From: Chaetoderma sp. LZ-2023a
Taxonomy: Eukaryota > Mollusca > Caudofoveata > Chaetodermatida > Chaetodermatidae
DNA length: 64,000 nucleotides
Direction of reading: 5' to 3'
Assembly: GCA_034401795.1 (NCBI GenBank)
Contig: CM067365.1
Span: forward strand, 8,104,343 to 8,168,342
The notes below the pieces were generated by a model that searched no databases, was not told the origin of the DNA, and saw only the letters and a list, made by a program, of their open reading frames with translations. Shown here in pieces: positions 9,553 through 20,339 of the stretch. Position 1 is the stretch's first letter, and every line of letters starts with the position of its first letter. Made by a program: the position numbers and the translations under genes.

Positions 9553-10135
9553 GTCAGGTAATTTGTTAAATATTTTTGAACTAATTTGACAGGGGTCTTT
9601 TACTGCAGATCTCTGTCAAATTAATTTCAAAATATTCAACAGAATGTTTAGTAAATTGTAAATTTATTAAAGACATACAATTCGTAGAATTTTGTGACAG
9701 ACCGTTCGATTTTCTCATTGTGGCTATACAGCATTTTATTGTGATGTCAGCAGCTTACTTGACACGTGTGATTTATTTGATTATGATGTCAGATACTTGA
9801 GCGACAATGCCGATCCCTCTGTTGCTTTTCATATTGGAATGTATGATCAGATCTCATAACCTGCGTGTCGTGATTACCGTAGTAAAACTAGTGAATAGGC
9901 ATATTTGAAGGATCCGATCAGGTCACGCGAGTATCTACCATCATAATCAAATACGTCACACGTTAACTGACGTGTCATGCCACAATCAGAAAGATCTATA
10001 GCTCCATTACAAAAATCAAAAAGTCCATCACAAAGTGTACGACTGTCTTTTGGTGAAGTTACAATTGAATAAACATTCAGTTGAATATTTTGAAACAACC
10101 CCCAGTCAAATTAGTTTCAAAGTTATCAACAGCGT
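9553..10135. mobile_element. Diverged family B elements, head to head
   Basis: A hairpin (AACTAATTTGACAG / CTGTCAAATTAATTTC, about 9575-9640) is followed by TGTTTAGTAAATTG, ACATACAATTCG and TGTGATGTCAGC, the order seen in the subfamily at 34955-35225. A second half-element in the other orientation runs from about 9870 to 10135 and ends AAATTAGTTTCAAAG. Confidence 0.55.
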
Positions 10136-10234
10136 ACATGATTGTATACTAGTTACCTTGAAATTTAGATTCTGGGAATTGAGGTTTCAAAGTTTCAGGT
10201 CAATCCCCAAATGAGTAAAAAGGGGCGAAGGCAT

Positions 10235-10770
10235 AGCTAGAAATGTATCCCTTCGTTAGTTTCTGTCAGCTCAGCGAGTAAAACCGGTGAATGTACATAA
10301 TTCTTAACTGACTGGCTGCCGCAAGTCACCAGACAATAATTTCAGTGGTCCATAACTCTGGTCGTGCTGAAGATTTTGAAAACAGTTTGACTGAAACTTG
10401 TTAGTGGCTAAACCACCAACAACTTTCAGTCAAATTGTTTTCATAATATTCAACAGGTTCAGAGTTAAAAGAATGAGGAATATTGGTCAATACTGGTTAC
10501 TAGAAGCTAGAAATGTGTCCCTTCGTTAGTTTCTGTCAGCTCAACGAGTAAAACCGGTGAATGTATATAATTCTTAACTGACTGGCTACCGCGAGTCACC
10601 AGACAATAATTTCACTGGTCCAAAATTTGCTCCTGCTGTATATTTTGAAAACAATTTGTCTGAATGTTGTTGGTGGCTAAGCCACCAACAACTTTCAGTC
10701 AAATTGTCTTCAAAATATTCAGCAGGTTCAGAGTTAAAAGAATGAGGAATATTGGTCAATACTGGTTACT
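10235..10770. repeat. 270-bp tandem duplication carrying family B2 hairpins
   Basis: The sequence beginning AGCTAGAAATGTATCCCTTC at 10235 is repeated from 10505 with few changes, including the phrases TAAAACCGGTGAATGTA and GAGGAATATTGGTCAATACT. Each copy holds one B2 hairpin (10367-10455 and about 10635-10725; arms TTTGACTGAAAGTTGTTGGT / ACCAACAACTTTCAGTC). The high similarity indicates a recent duplication. Confidence 0.85.
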
Positions 10771-10787
10771 ACCTGCGCCTGATTTTT

Positions 10788-12600
10788 GGCTCACCTGACC
10801 TTTTTAGGGCAGGTGAGCTTATGCGGTGGCGACCGTCCGTTGTGTGTCCATCCGTCCATCAACTTTTCCTTTAAACAACTTCTTCTCAAGAACCTCTACA
10901 CCGATTTTGATTATATTTGGCAGGAAACATCCTTAGGGCATAGGGATCCAAGTTTGTTCAAACGGAGCCGATCGTCCCATTTAGCCGGTGGCCATCTTGG
11001 ATTTCGGCCAATTTTATGAAACGTTTTTAAAAATCTTCTCCGAAACCAGTTGGGGGACAGATGCAAACCTCATGAAATATGGTCACGGGCAAGAGCTGAA
11101 CCAAGTTTGTTCAAGGGAACTTTATTGATCAAATGGTTCGGCGGCCATCTTGGTTGACCTAGTTTTATCGAAAACGACCTGAACCACTGAAGGGATCGGG
11201 TCGAAATTTGGCAGATATGATTAGGGACCAAGCGCCATTAAAGTTTGTTCAAGGGAAGTTGAACCGTCGAAAAACCTGGCCGCCGTGCGCCAATCAAAAT
11301 ATAGCGCATTTGGTGGCCGTATTTGATTTTTTTATTTGATGGATTTTGAGGCCGAAATTGGTTTTATGTGTTTTTTTGGGTATTCTGATCTCAAATTTGC
11401 AATTTTCGAAATGGTCGGATGAATGGTTTGGCGGCCATCTTGGATCATTTTCCCGCCATAAGCCTCCATACTAAAGCAATGGGAAATTTAAAATGTATTC
11501 TCGAGAACTTCTGGGGCAATTTCCATTGTATTTTGCTGGAAAGCATCCTTAGGGCATAATGATTCAAGTTTGTTCAAATGAAACTGATCGGCCGATTGGG
11601 CTGGCAGCCATCTTGGATTTTAACTGATTTTTAGAAACGTCTTTAAAAATCTCTGAAACTGCTTGGGTATTGATGCAAACCTCATGAAATATGATCTAGG
11701 GCAAGACCTGAACCAAGTTTGTTCGAGGGAACTTCATTTGCCAAATGGTTTGACGGCCATCTTGGATGACCTAGTTTTTGCGAAAACAGCTCCAGAAACG
11801 CTGAACTGATCGGACCTAAATTTGGCTGATATGATTAGGGCCGAAACACCATTAAAATTTGTCCATGGAAAGTTGATCTATCAAAAAACATGTCTGCCAT
11901 GAATCGATCAAAATGAAACGGTTTCGCGGACTTGTATTTTCTGCAAATTTCTGACAAAAACATAAAAGAACTTAATTATTAACGACTGGGCCAATTTTAA
12001 TAAAACTTAACTAAGCTTTCTTCACAGAATTTTCATTTGTAAATTTTTAGTGGTCCTCTCATTTTGTTCGTTTGTGCCAGTCACCAATAATTCTAGGTGT
12101 GGCCAAGTGAGTTTATGCTGTGGCGACTATCCATCCTCTGTCCATCCGTCAACTTTTTCTTTAAACGACTTCTCAAGAATCACTCAGCCAATTTCAATTA
12201 TACTTGGCAGAAAGCATCTTTAGGATTCAAAACCCATGAAATATTGTATAGGGCAAGGGCTTAATGAAACCTGTTCGAAGGAACTCGATTTCCCAAATGG
12301 TTCAATGGCCATCTTGGATGACCTAGTGTTCACGAAAACAACTCCAGAACCGCTAAGCGTATCACGCCCAAATTGAGATATTTAATTAGGGATTAAGGGC
12401 CATTAAAGTTTGTTCAAGGGAAATTGATACTTGATAGGTAAAAAAACATGGCTGCCATGGACCAATAAAAATGTTGCATATTTGGCAGCCATATTGGATT
12501 TTTAATTTGATGGATTTTGAAGACGGAATGGGTGGTGTACAGATTTTTTGATATTCTGAGTTCAATTTAGCCATTTCTTAAACTCGGTTTGACGACATGT
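10788..12600 (+). repeat. Family F modular repeat, copy 2
   Basis: It starts with a short hairpin, CTCACCTGACC / GGGCAGGTGAG (10792-10814), then GTCCATCCGTCCATCAACTT. Four or more 300-400-bp modules follow, each with TTTGTTCAAGGG, GGCCATCTTGGAT and a TTTTCCCGCCA-type phrase. A new start phrase (GGCCAAGTGAGTTTATGCTG) near 12112 shows a second partial copy. The 77-codon frame at 10786-11019 is not supported as a gene. Confidence 0.75.
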
Positions 12601-12749
12601 AATAAAATTGTCATCGAGTAGAGGTGGTCTTTATAGCAGGTTTAACTGCATTTTACAATCCTCGTAATCATTTCGCTGAGTGGTCAAGCTCAGTTAGCAG
12701 CAGTTTTTCGGTAGAGGGAGTTGAAGTTTATTAAAAAAAATTTTTTTGT

Positions 12750-12822
12750 AAAATTATAAAAGTCGTTGCTGCCTTAGAAAGCAACAACTTTTAGTAAAAT
12801 AAATTCCAAAATGTTCAGCGTT
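12750..12822. repeat. Degenerate family B-type hairpin
   Basis: AAGTCGTTGCTGCC and the inverse GCAACAACTTTTAG lie close together, followed by AAATTCCAAAATGTTCAGC. The left arm is poor, and no family B ends are found. Confidence 0.4.
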
Positions 12823-12985
12823 ATAGATGTCAGACCACACAATACATATCATAGATATTTCATAGATATTTAGCCAGCAGAGGAAAACGCTTACTCATAT
12901 AATTGAATTTTTTTATTTTTTTATATAAAAGTTGTCTTGTTCACCTACGAATGTGCCATTGTCATTTTACTGAGCTGAAGTAATT

Positions 12986-13357
12986 GACCTTTCCCTTTTT
13001 AGCTATGCCCCACCCATCACTAGCTAAGCTCCACCCACATCTCACCCTGACTATCAATTTCCAAAAAACTACACAGGTAAGCTGTTGATTATTTTGAAAC
13101 TAATTTAACTGGGTGCTGTTGCTGCTTAAGGCAGCAACAGCGCCCAGTCAAATTAGTTTCAAAATATTCAACAGCATGTTTATTAAATAGCAAAGAATTA
13201 CAAAGACACAATTTATACAACGTGTCGGACTCTGAGATTTGATGACGGTCTATATGGAACCCTTTGTGACGCAGCGAATGTAATGTCATCATACACACGC
13301 TGAGTTGATTATAATGTCATGCGAGGTAAGATGATGGATAGATACTCTGGAAAGGTG
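12986..13357. mobile_element. Family B MITE, copy 2
   Basis: Orientation is opposite to copy 1: it begins GACCTTTCCC, TAGCTATGCCCCACCCATCA and CTAAGCTCCACCCACA, then the hairpin at 13081-13175 (TTAACTGGGTGCTGTTGCTG / CAGCAACAGCGCCCAGTC), TTTATTAAATAGCAAAG and finally GATACTCTGGAAAGGTG. It is one of the most complete copies. Confidence 0.85.
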
Positions 13358-13389
13358 AAATATTTTACTGCTGAAACACATATCACAAT

Positions 13390-13610
13390 TAACCCTTTTA
13401 CTGCAGAACTGCAAAGCGCAATTAATCCTTCGTTGAATAACGGGTTTCCATTAACCCTTTTACTGTTGAAATGTTAATATTACTTAACTTATTTATTGCT
13501 GAGTTGCAGGTCTCTCTTAACCCTTTTACTGCTTAATGGCAAGGGTCGATTAGCAATTTTACTGTTGAATTACAAGTCAAAATTCACCCTTTTACTACTG
13601 AACAGCAAAG
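13390..13610. repeat. Imperfect tandem repeat with TTAACCCTTTTACTG units
   Basis: The phrase AACCCTTTTACTG(C/T)TGAA recurs about six times at intervals of 30-60 bp, with GCAAAGCGCAATT between some units. A 71-codon open frame at 13496-13711 is a by-product of the repeat. Confidence 0.65.
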
Positions 13611-13611
13611 C

Positions 13612-13850
13612 GCAGTCCCAGTTGGAGGCCATCTTGAATGATTTCTTGCCAAAAACTCCCATAGTTCTTAAAGCAATTGGAAATTTAAAATGTCTTCTCG
13701 AGAATCACTGAACTGATTTTAAACAAATGTAGTAGGACATATGCTTGTTCTTATTGTAATTCTAATCGATAGGCTTTCTAGTTAAAATGCATGTGTGTTT
13801 CAGGTGAGTGATACAGGTCCCTTGAGCCTCTTCTCTATAGATGAGAAAAT
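13612..13850 (+). repeat. Family F 3' end, copy 3
   Basis: It contains GGAGGCCATCTTGAATGA and TTAAAATGTCTTCTCGAG, and ends with the family's closing phrase GGTGAGTGATACAGGTCCCT followed by GAGCCTCTT. Confidence 0.65.
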
Positions 13851-13877
13851 CTACAATTTCCTGAATACATTTGTGGG

Positions 13878-14130
13878 TTAAAGTTGCATATTCACACCAG
13901 AATGCTTGAAAATAAAGTTGCTAAAATTGTATTCTATTATAGGCTTAAATTATGTGTCTATATTTAATGAAACGAATTAAATCTTAACATTTGATGATTT
14001 CTTTCCATATAAATTAATATAATTTTTTAAGTTGCGAAATTGAAATAGAGGCTCACAGTTTAAGCCTCTAAAAGTATAAAATTTAAACAATTTTATTTTC
14101 AGTAATTTTGCTGTGAATATGCACCTTTAA
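13878..14130. mobile_element. Family D MITE, copy 2
   Basis: Left end TTAAAGTTGCATATTCACA, right end TGTGAATATGCACCTTTAA. Inner arms TATTATAGGCTTAAAT / GTTTAAGCCTCTAAAAGTAT and TGAAAATAAAGTTG / CAATTTTATTTTCA make it a long palindrome bordered by TTAA. Confidence 0.75.
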
Positions 14131-14199
14131 AGGGGTAATACAATTCCTATTGGTGTATGACTGGTGAAACAGAAAATGGTGTTACGTATCACTATTTGC

Positions 14200-15670
14200 T
14201 GGCAACATGCCTTTTATCATATCTACATGAAGTAATGCTAGACTTAGTGGTCCGATTGGCGCCTGGTGTCCGAGAATTAGGTTCAATGTTAAAATTTTGA
14301 AAATTTCCGGTTGGCTCTCATTTTTGCTCAATGAATAACTATTTGCAGGAGGAGTTATTCTGAAAAATTACCACCGGAATTCAGGAAATCGGATAAAAGC
14401 CTTAGCTCCTCATTAACAACTTGACCGATTTCAAGCAAACTCAGCTGGAAGGATACTAGGCTGGTAGTTTCAGAACTTGTATACAGAACTTTGATTGGCC
14501 AATTTTTCGGCGACCATCTTCAATTTTCTGAAAAATGGCAGGAAATCGCTTAAAAGCCTACTCCTCCTTAACCACTTGGCCAATTTCAAGCAAACTCGCT
14601 TGGAAGGACCCTAGAGTCATATGCTTCAGGACTTGCATACATAATGTTGATTACCGGTAATCAATTTTTTTCGTTGCCCATCTTGAATTTTCAGACAAAT
14701 GGCGGGAAATCGTTATATTAACTGCTTGGGCAATTTAAACCAGATTTGGCTGGAAGAATACTGGCCTGGTAGGTTTCAGAACTTGTATACAGAATTTTAA
14801 TTTGTTTATTTTTCTGGTGGCCATCTTGGATTTTCTGCAAATTTCTGGAAATCAATTAAAACCCTACTTCTCATTAACCTCTTGGCCGATTTAAAGCAAA
14901 CTTTGTTAGGAGAACCCTAGAGTGGTATGCTTCAGAACATGTATACAGAATTTTGATTAGTCCATTTTTTTTATCGGCCATCTTCAATTTTTTTTTTAAA
15001 TGGCGGAAAATTGTTTAAAACGCTACTCCTCATTAACTGCTTGGACAATTTCAACCAGATTTGGCTGGAAGGATACTAGGCTGGTAGGTTACAGAATTTG
15101 TATACAGATTTTTGATTGGCCAATTTTTTCGTCCGCCATCTTGGATCTTTTTTTAATTTCCGAAACCAGTTAAAATACTACTCATTAACCGCTGGACGAT
15201 TTCAAGCATGCTGGAAGGACCCTACAGTGGTGTGCTTCAGAGTTTGTATACAGAATTTTGAGTGGTCAATTTGTTCGGCGGCCATATTGTATTTTCCGAA
15301 AATTGGGAATTTCTTTAAAATGCGACTCCTCATTAACCGCTTAGGCAATTTCAAGCAGATTTGGCTGGAAGGATCCTGTAGTGGTAGCATCTAGTAAATC
15401 TATTCAGAATTTTGATAGGTAAATGTTTTGGCAGCCATCTCTGATTTTCTGAAAAATTTCCGGAAATGTTTAAAAACAGTACTCCTTAATCGGTTGCCTC
15501 TTTCAACAGAACTTGGATGAACGATCCTAGGGCTATAGACTTCAACATATCAAACTAGAATCTTGATTAGAACATTATTTTGGTGGCCGTCTTGGATTTT
15601 CCGAAAATTATCCATCATGTCTATTCAAATGCTAATGGTCCAGGTGAGCGTCACATGCCCTTGGGCCTCT
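14200..15670 (+). repeat. Family F modular repeat, short-unit form, about nine units
   Basis: Units of about 150-165 bp repeat the order CTACTCCTCATTAACYGCTTG, ATTTCAACCAGATTTGGCTGG, AAGGATACTAGGCTGGTAGG, ATACAGAATTTTGATTGGYC and CCATCTTGGATTTTC. The block ends CAGGTGAGCGTCACATGCCC TTGGGCCTCTT. Small open frames here (for example 15116-15394) follow the repeat and are not supported. Confidence 0.8.
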
Positions 15671-16148
15671 TATTTAAATTTGAGCCAAATCGAATATGTA
15701 GTTTTTAAGATACAGGTGCGGCTAGACAAACACACAGACACATTTACTTACACACACAGACACACGCACACTACCCTCTTCCTCTGACATGAGAGTAATT
15801 AATTAATATAAATTACACTGTATATTGTAATTTATGTGCATATAACATAGATTTAAATTTCTTATAAATTTTGTAAATTATAAAATGTATATATACAGAC
15901 ACATTTACGCCTTATATGTTATATAAAGTAAAGTATTATATAAAGTTAGTTATAAAATATACTAAATAAATGGTGATTTATTTGCTCAAATGTTCAGTGC
16001 AAGATGTTAGTGCTGGTGTGAATTTAAACCATCAAATGGTTCATTGTTAATAGTGCTTGACAGTGTAGTCTTACTAAATCATGTTACATGTCATATTTTA
16101 GCTGATTTCATATGATTTTATGGACTATTCGATTGAGTGGAAACAACA
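15671..16148. other. No gene seen; short CA run and AT-rich DNA
   Basis: A degenerate ACAC-rich run lies at 15728-15772 and TATA-rich sequence follows. No coding or structured element was found before the border of the DIRS-like element. Confidence 0.5.
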
Positions 16149-16470
16149 GTTATTACTACATTACACCCTCCCTCCGTGCATTACTATAGCTCTTTCCTTC
16201 TCTGAAGGGAAGCGTAGTAGGATGAATTTTTTACAGCCAATGTTTGATGGGTATTGTGGTTACAGTGACTGAAGGTTTCTTCAGGAATCTCCATACTCTC
16301 TCTAATGATGAGATCCATAGTAATTCGCTTGAATGCAATATCTCAAATCAAGGCAATAAGAGTGCTAATCCAATACCCATAGCCACTGAGTAGGTCATTA
16401 AGCACAATGACAATCTCATTGGCTGACAGCTATCACATGACCTTGTTGTAGCAACCAAGATTGCATTCCT
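16149..16470. repeat. Left inverted terminal repeat of DIRS-like element B
   Basis: It begins GTTATTACTACATTACACC and holds phrases such as TGAAGGGAAGCGTAGTAGG and CCAATGTTTGATGGGTATTG whose inverses are found in the same order in 27943-28232. Confidence 0.85.
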
Positions 16471-17222
16471 TTTCCTACTCTGATAGGAAGAGGTGTAGAA
16501 ATATTTTGCAGCTAATTTAAAAGTTTAATTACTTAATTAAATCAGCCTGTGGATTTGAAAGTCGTGGATAAAGATCATCTAGATGTCTGATAAGAGGAAG
16601 AAACCTCCCAAGATAAGTGGTTGTAGGTTATGGTGTTATAAGAATGATTTTAATGATCGTTTCTATTTTCGCGGTAGACGCGTTACCAGTTTTGGTTATT
16701 TGTGTCTAGAGTGTTTTGACATATGAGATGTCTATTTGTGCTTCTTTATTAACAGTGGCTTGTAAAGCTATTGTATTGACATACTTGTATGTATTGAGCA
16801 TGAATCCTGATATAATCTCGCACGCACACTTTCCTAAAAAAGAAATTATTAAAAAAAATATTGAGATCGGTAAGATTTCTTTTTGTAAATCTTGGGATTA
16901 GCGCGGCTAATTCTGCATCATACTCGGAGCTTTACTCTATCGGGTCTTACTGTTTTACCATTCAGATCCGAAAATGTCTCCGAAGAGGTCATAGGTTAAA
17001 TTTAAAGAGAAGAATGTGAATCACTCTATACGATGTTCTAATGGCAGCTTCCAGAGATTTATAAAATTAGACCACGTTGGACATGGTGTTCCAAGTGCAC
17101 TTAGTGTACCCTTGAGTATTCCTGCCTTATTTGCACGTCATGGTCGCTAGCTATTAGAATGTCTTTTGTTAAAACCTATTTCTCCATCGACCTCTGAAAC
17201 CAGGGAAATTCTTTTACCTATA

Positions 17223-17493
17223 AAATGGCATGTCAAAATCAAAATTTTAATCACTTTCTTCCTTTGCTTTTTTTCTGTTGGCTGTCCCACCCCGGATCGG
17301 GCCTAGGCCCGGCTCAGGACCGGTCATTCCGGCGTGTCAAAATCATTTTTGAATTTTCTCCTGGTTTCCCCAGTCATTCCGGCGTGTCAAAATTAAATTT
17401 GTGTTTTTTCTCCTGGAATGTCAAAATCAAAATTTTAATCATTTGTTTCGTTAGTTTTGACAAAGATAATATATAGCAAGATACGAAGTACGT
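17223..17493 (+). repeat. 268-bp direct repeat, left copy
   Basis: From ATGGCATGTCAAAATCAAA to AAGATACGAAGTACGTT this stretch is nearly identical to about 19003-19273, apart from small indels. It consists of units of the minisatellite described at 18420-19260 plus an AT-rich tail (GACAAAGATAATATATAGC). Confidence 0.8.
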
Positions 17494-18190
17494 TTACCTT
17501 ATGTTCGGTGGTGGTTAGTAGAGGTCAAGTCCGAGTCATCTATTATTCTGCGGAAAATTGTTTATCACTGGAACGTCTTCAAAAACAGGTGAGCAACACT
17601 GATCCATCCATTGATAAAAGGATTAACAAGATTATCACGGACCAGTCAGTTTCCAATGCTTCATCTCCTGACATAATTGAGGGTGAGCATTGGTACTGGC
17701 TGTTTCCTAGAAAACTCTTGGTTTCTAAAACTGATAATTTCTTTTAACCAGTTTACACTGTTTCAGAAGTACCACTAAGAAGAACCTGGAGAACAAGGGC
17801 ACCAAATCTCGGTATACGCCTCGTTCACCGCGTGTTCATGAGCCAGTCATGCCTCCACAGATTTCTTCATCTTCATTCAACACTACGCAGCCTGTGCCCT
17901 TGCAGACCGATGAATGTCTCAGGCCTAGTCAGGTTATAAGTCAGTCCGGCTCAGGCAACATTCCGCAGCCTGTGCCAGTGCAGACCGCTGAAGTCTCGGG
18001 CCTTATCAGGTCATAAGTCGGTCCGGCGTGTCACTACTGTGTCTTCAAGGGTCGTCACACACGCTATCTGCTACTAAGCCAATCGCATATTCACATATTG
18101 TATCTGTTATTGCTCCGGCTAGACTCCCGGGCCCGGGTGTTTTCCCGACCCTGGGTTTGGATGCAGACTGGCTTAAGTTACTGATTCCAT

Positions 18191-18206
18191 CGGGGGGGGG
18201 GGGGGG
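18191..18206 (+). repeat. G homopolymer
   Basis: About sixteen consecutive G residues follow CCATC. Such runs are unstable in replication and sequencing, so the length is uncertain. Confidence 0.8.
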
Positions 18207-18419
18207 TGGCCAGACCCGGCTTGTGGTAAGGGTCCGGCCTCCGGGGTGACGTCGGGTTTAGAAGCTGTGCAGGTTGGGATGTCGGCCAGCTCAAGTTGCC
18301 AATCTCATCTTTGGGTCCGTACCCGGGTCCAGCTGTTAGGGATTCTTCGGATTCTGATTTCCTTGTGCCCCGGCCCCATCCCGGGGATTTTCCTGTCCCG
18401 GGTCCTGGTCCTCTATTAT

Positions 18420-19273
18420 GATTTTATGGCTGGCTGTCCCACCCCTGTTCGGGCTTGGGACCGGTCATTCCGGCGTTTCAGAATCAGTTTTGAATTTTCC
18501 TCCCGGTTTCCCCACCCCAGCTCATACCCCGGCCCATTTCGGGACCGGTCATTCCGATGTGTCAAGATCAAAATTTGTGTTGTTTCTCCTGAGTTTCCCA
18601 CCCCGGCCCGAGTTGGGACCGGTAATTCTGGTGTATCAAAATAAAAATTGTAATCACTTTCTTTCCTTAGCTGTTTTTCTGCTGGCTGCCACGCCCCGGA
18701 TCAGGCCCAGGGCCGGCTCGGGACCGGTCATTCCGGCGTGTCAAAATCAAAATTTTAATCACTCTTTCTTTGCTGTTTTTCTGTCGGCTGTCCCGCCCCG
18801 GATCGGGCCCAGTCTTTCCTTAGCTGTTTTTCTGCCAGCTGCCCCACCCCGGATCAGGCCCAGGCCCGGCTCGGGACAGTTCATTTTGGCATGTCAAAAT
18901 CAAAATTTTAATCACTCTTTCTTTGCTGTTTTTCTGCCAGCTGCCCCACCCCGGATCAGGCCCAGGCCCGGCTCGGGACAGTTCATTTTGGCATGTCAAA
19001 ATCAAAATTTTAATCACTTTCTTCCTTTGCTTTTTTTCTGTTGGCTGTCCCACCCCGGATCGGGCCTAGGCCCGGCTCAGGACCGGTCATTCCGGCGTGT
19101 CAGAATCAATTTTGAATTTTCTCCTGGTTTCCCCATCCTGAGTCGGAACCAGTCATTCCGGCGTGTCAAAATTAAATTTGTGTTTTTTCTCCTGGAGTGT
19201 CAAAATCAAAATTTTAATCATTTCTTTCGTTAGTTTTGACAAAGATAATATATAGCAAGATACGAAGTACGTT
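18420..19273 (+). repeat. GC-rich minisatellite, about 100-bp unit
   Basis: Units contain CACCCCGGATCAGGCCCAGG, CCGGCTCGGGACCGGTCATT, CCGGCGTGTCAAAATC and AAAATTTTAATCACTTTC. The two best-preserved neighbours (about 18835-18936 and 18937-19038) are 102 bp apart, a multiple of three, so one frame stays open for 271 codons (18418-19233). That frame is a repeat artefact in my view; no other evidence supports it. Confidence 0.85.
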
Positions 19274-20187
19274 ATAACGTGCATCCGATTTCGCGCAGGT
19301 TTTACGGCATAACATCCTTGACGTAATGTTATATGGGGAGCTAATAAAAAACAATTACGTTTTGCTAATAGATCAAGCAATTGTCGCCTTTTTACATCAA
19401 ATTTACTTATTTAACAGGTGCGATATGGTCAATAATAACTTTGTAGTTTATAGCCCATTTATGTTAATATTATAACCTAACCCAGAAATACATGTTTTGC
19501 TTTAAAATAACATCTATTAGGCCAGTGTCTAGAGGAATTTATAACGTCGGATGGGGGGGAACAGAGGGGTTGGGGACAGCCTACTGGCTAATGGCTCTTT
19601 AACCATATGGCTGGTGCCTAGAGACTCCATGGTGGGGAGATTATATATCCTGTATGCTTCCTTTTCATCTCCTGATTGGGGTGCTTATGTTTACACATGG
19701 GTCCCTTCTTAGAACCTGGGTAATGCAGTAAGACGCATGCTCCGTCCTAAGTTTAGGTATTGCTGTATTGCTCTTGAATTCTCAGTTTGAAGAGTCACTG
19801 TTTCCCCTGCTTAAGTCTTGGGAAAGTAAAGTGCTGAGCTATGGGGTAGTCTTTTTGGACATCCCTATAGTGCTCCTGACTACTCAGTTTGAAGTCTTGT
19901 TTCCCTTACATGTATGTTGGTGGGGGAAGGGGGCGAGGTACTTATCGCCCCCTTCTCATGCTACTTCTGTGAGAAGAATTAGCTTTGAAATGGAGCGCAG
20001 GAATATCTCTGGGTGGAGATTGTCTGTATTGGCTCCTACCATATTTTGCTGATTAATTTAAACTAGTAAACCGTGATAAGCCACGTCGCTGAAGTATACC
20101 TGATGCTTGTCTTCGGTTGGAGGACGAAAGTCAGATGCCTGACACTGGTGCAGTGCCTCCTATTTATAGGCCATGGAACCCCGACGA
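19274..20187. other. Interior of DIRS-like element B, no recognised gene
   Basis: The 94-codon frame at 19768-20052 and its surroundings show no motif I recognise. GCCCCCTTCTC / GGGGGAAGGGGGCGAGG form a local inverted repeat near 19920-19960. Confidence 0.4.
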
Positions 20188-20335
20188 GGGTCCCTACCAC
20201 TAAACATGTGCACACACATGCTCACTGATTGTTCTTACTTGGGAACCCTTGATTAGCTGGGTACCCTTGATTCAGGGTCCCTGCTACTGAGCATGTGCGT
20301 GCACATGCTCACTGATTGTTCTTAGTTAGGGACCC
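20188..20335. repeat. Direct repeat of about 60 bp with palindromic ACATG/GTGCACAC
   Basis: GGGTCCCTACCAC...CATGCTCACTGATTGTTCTTA occurs at 20188-20247 and again at 20275-20335. Within each copy, GCATGTGC and GCACATGC are inverted. Confidence 0.7.
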
Positions 20336-20339
20336 AATG

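Larger units (their letters stand above)
16584..18650 (+). pseudogene. Possible Gag-like region of DIRS-like element B
   Basis: A basic start, M-S-D-K-R-K-K-P-P-K-I-S-G, opens at 16584 with a cysteine pair shortly after (C-R-L-W-C and C-L-E-C). Later, in other frames, come proline/glutamine-rich stretches such as Q-P-V-P-L-Q-T-D-E-C and Q-P-V-P-V-Q-T-A-E-V (about 17890-17985). Stops and frame changes break the reading many times. Its place, just inside the left terminal repeat, is where the gag gene of DIRS elements lies. No capsid domain can be recognised, so the call rests mainly on position. Tandem amplification of a GC-rich unit at 17225-17480 and 18420-19260 has distorted it further. Confidence 0.4.

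Noticed and set aside
18418-19233. A real 271-residue protein
   Set aside because: The frame is kept open by 102-bp tandem units, and adjoining units that are not multiples of three break it; no independent support.
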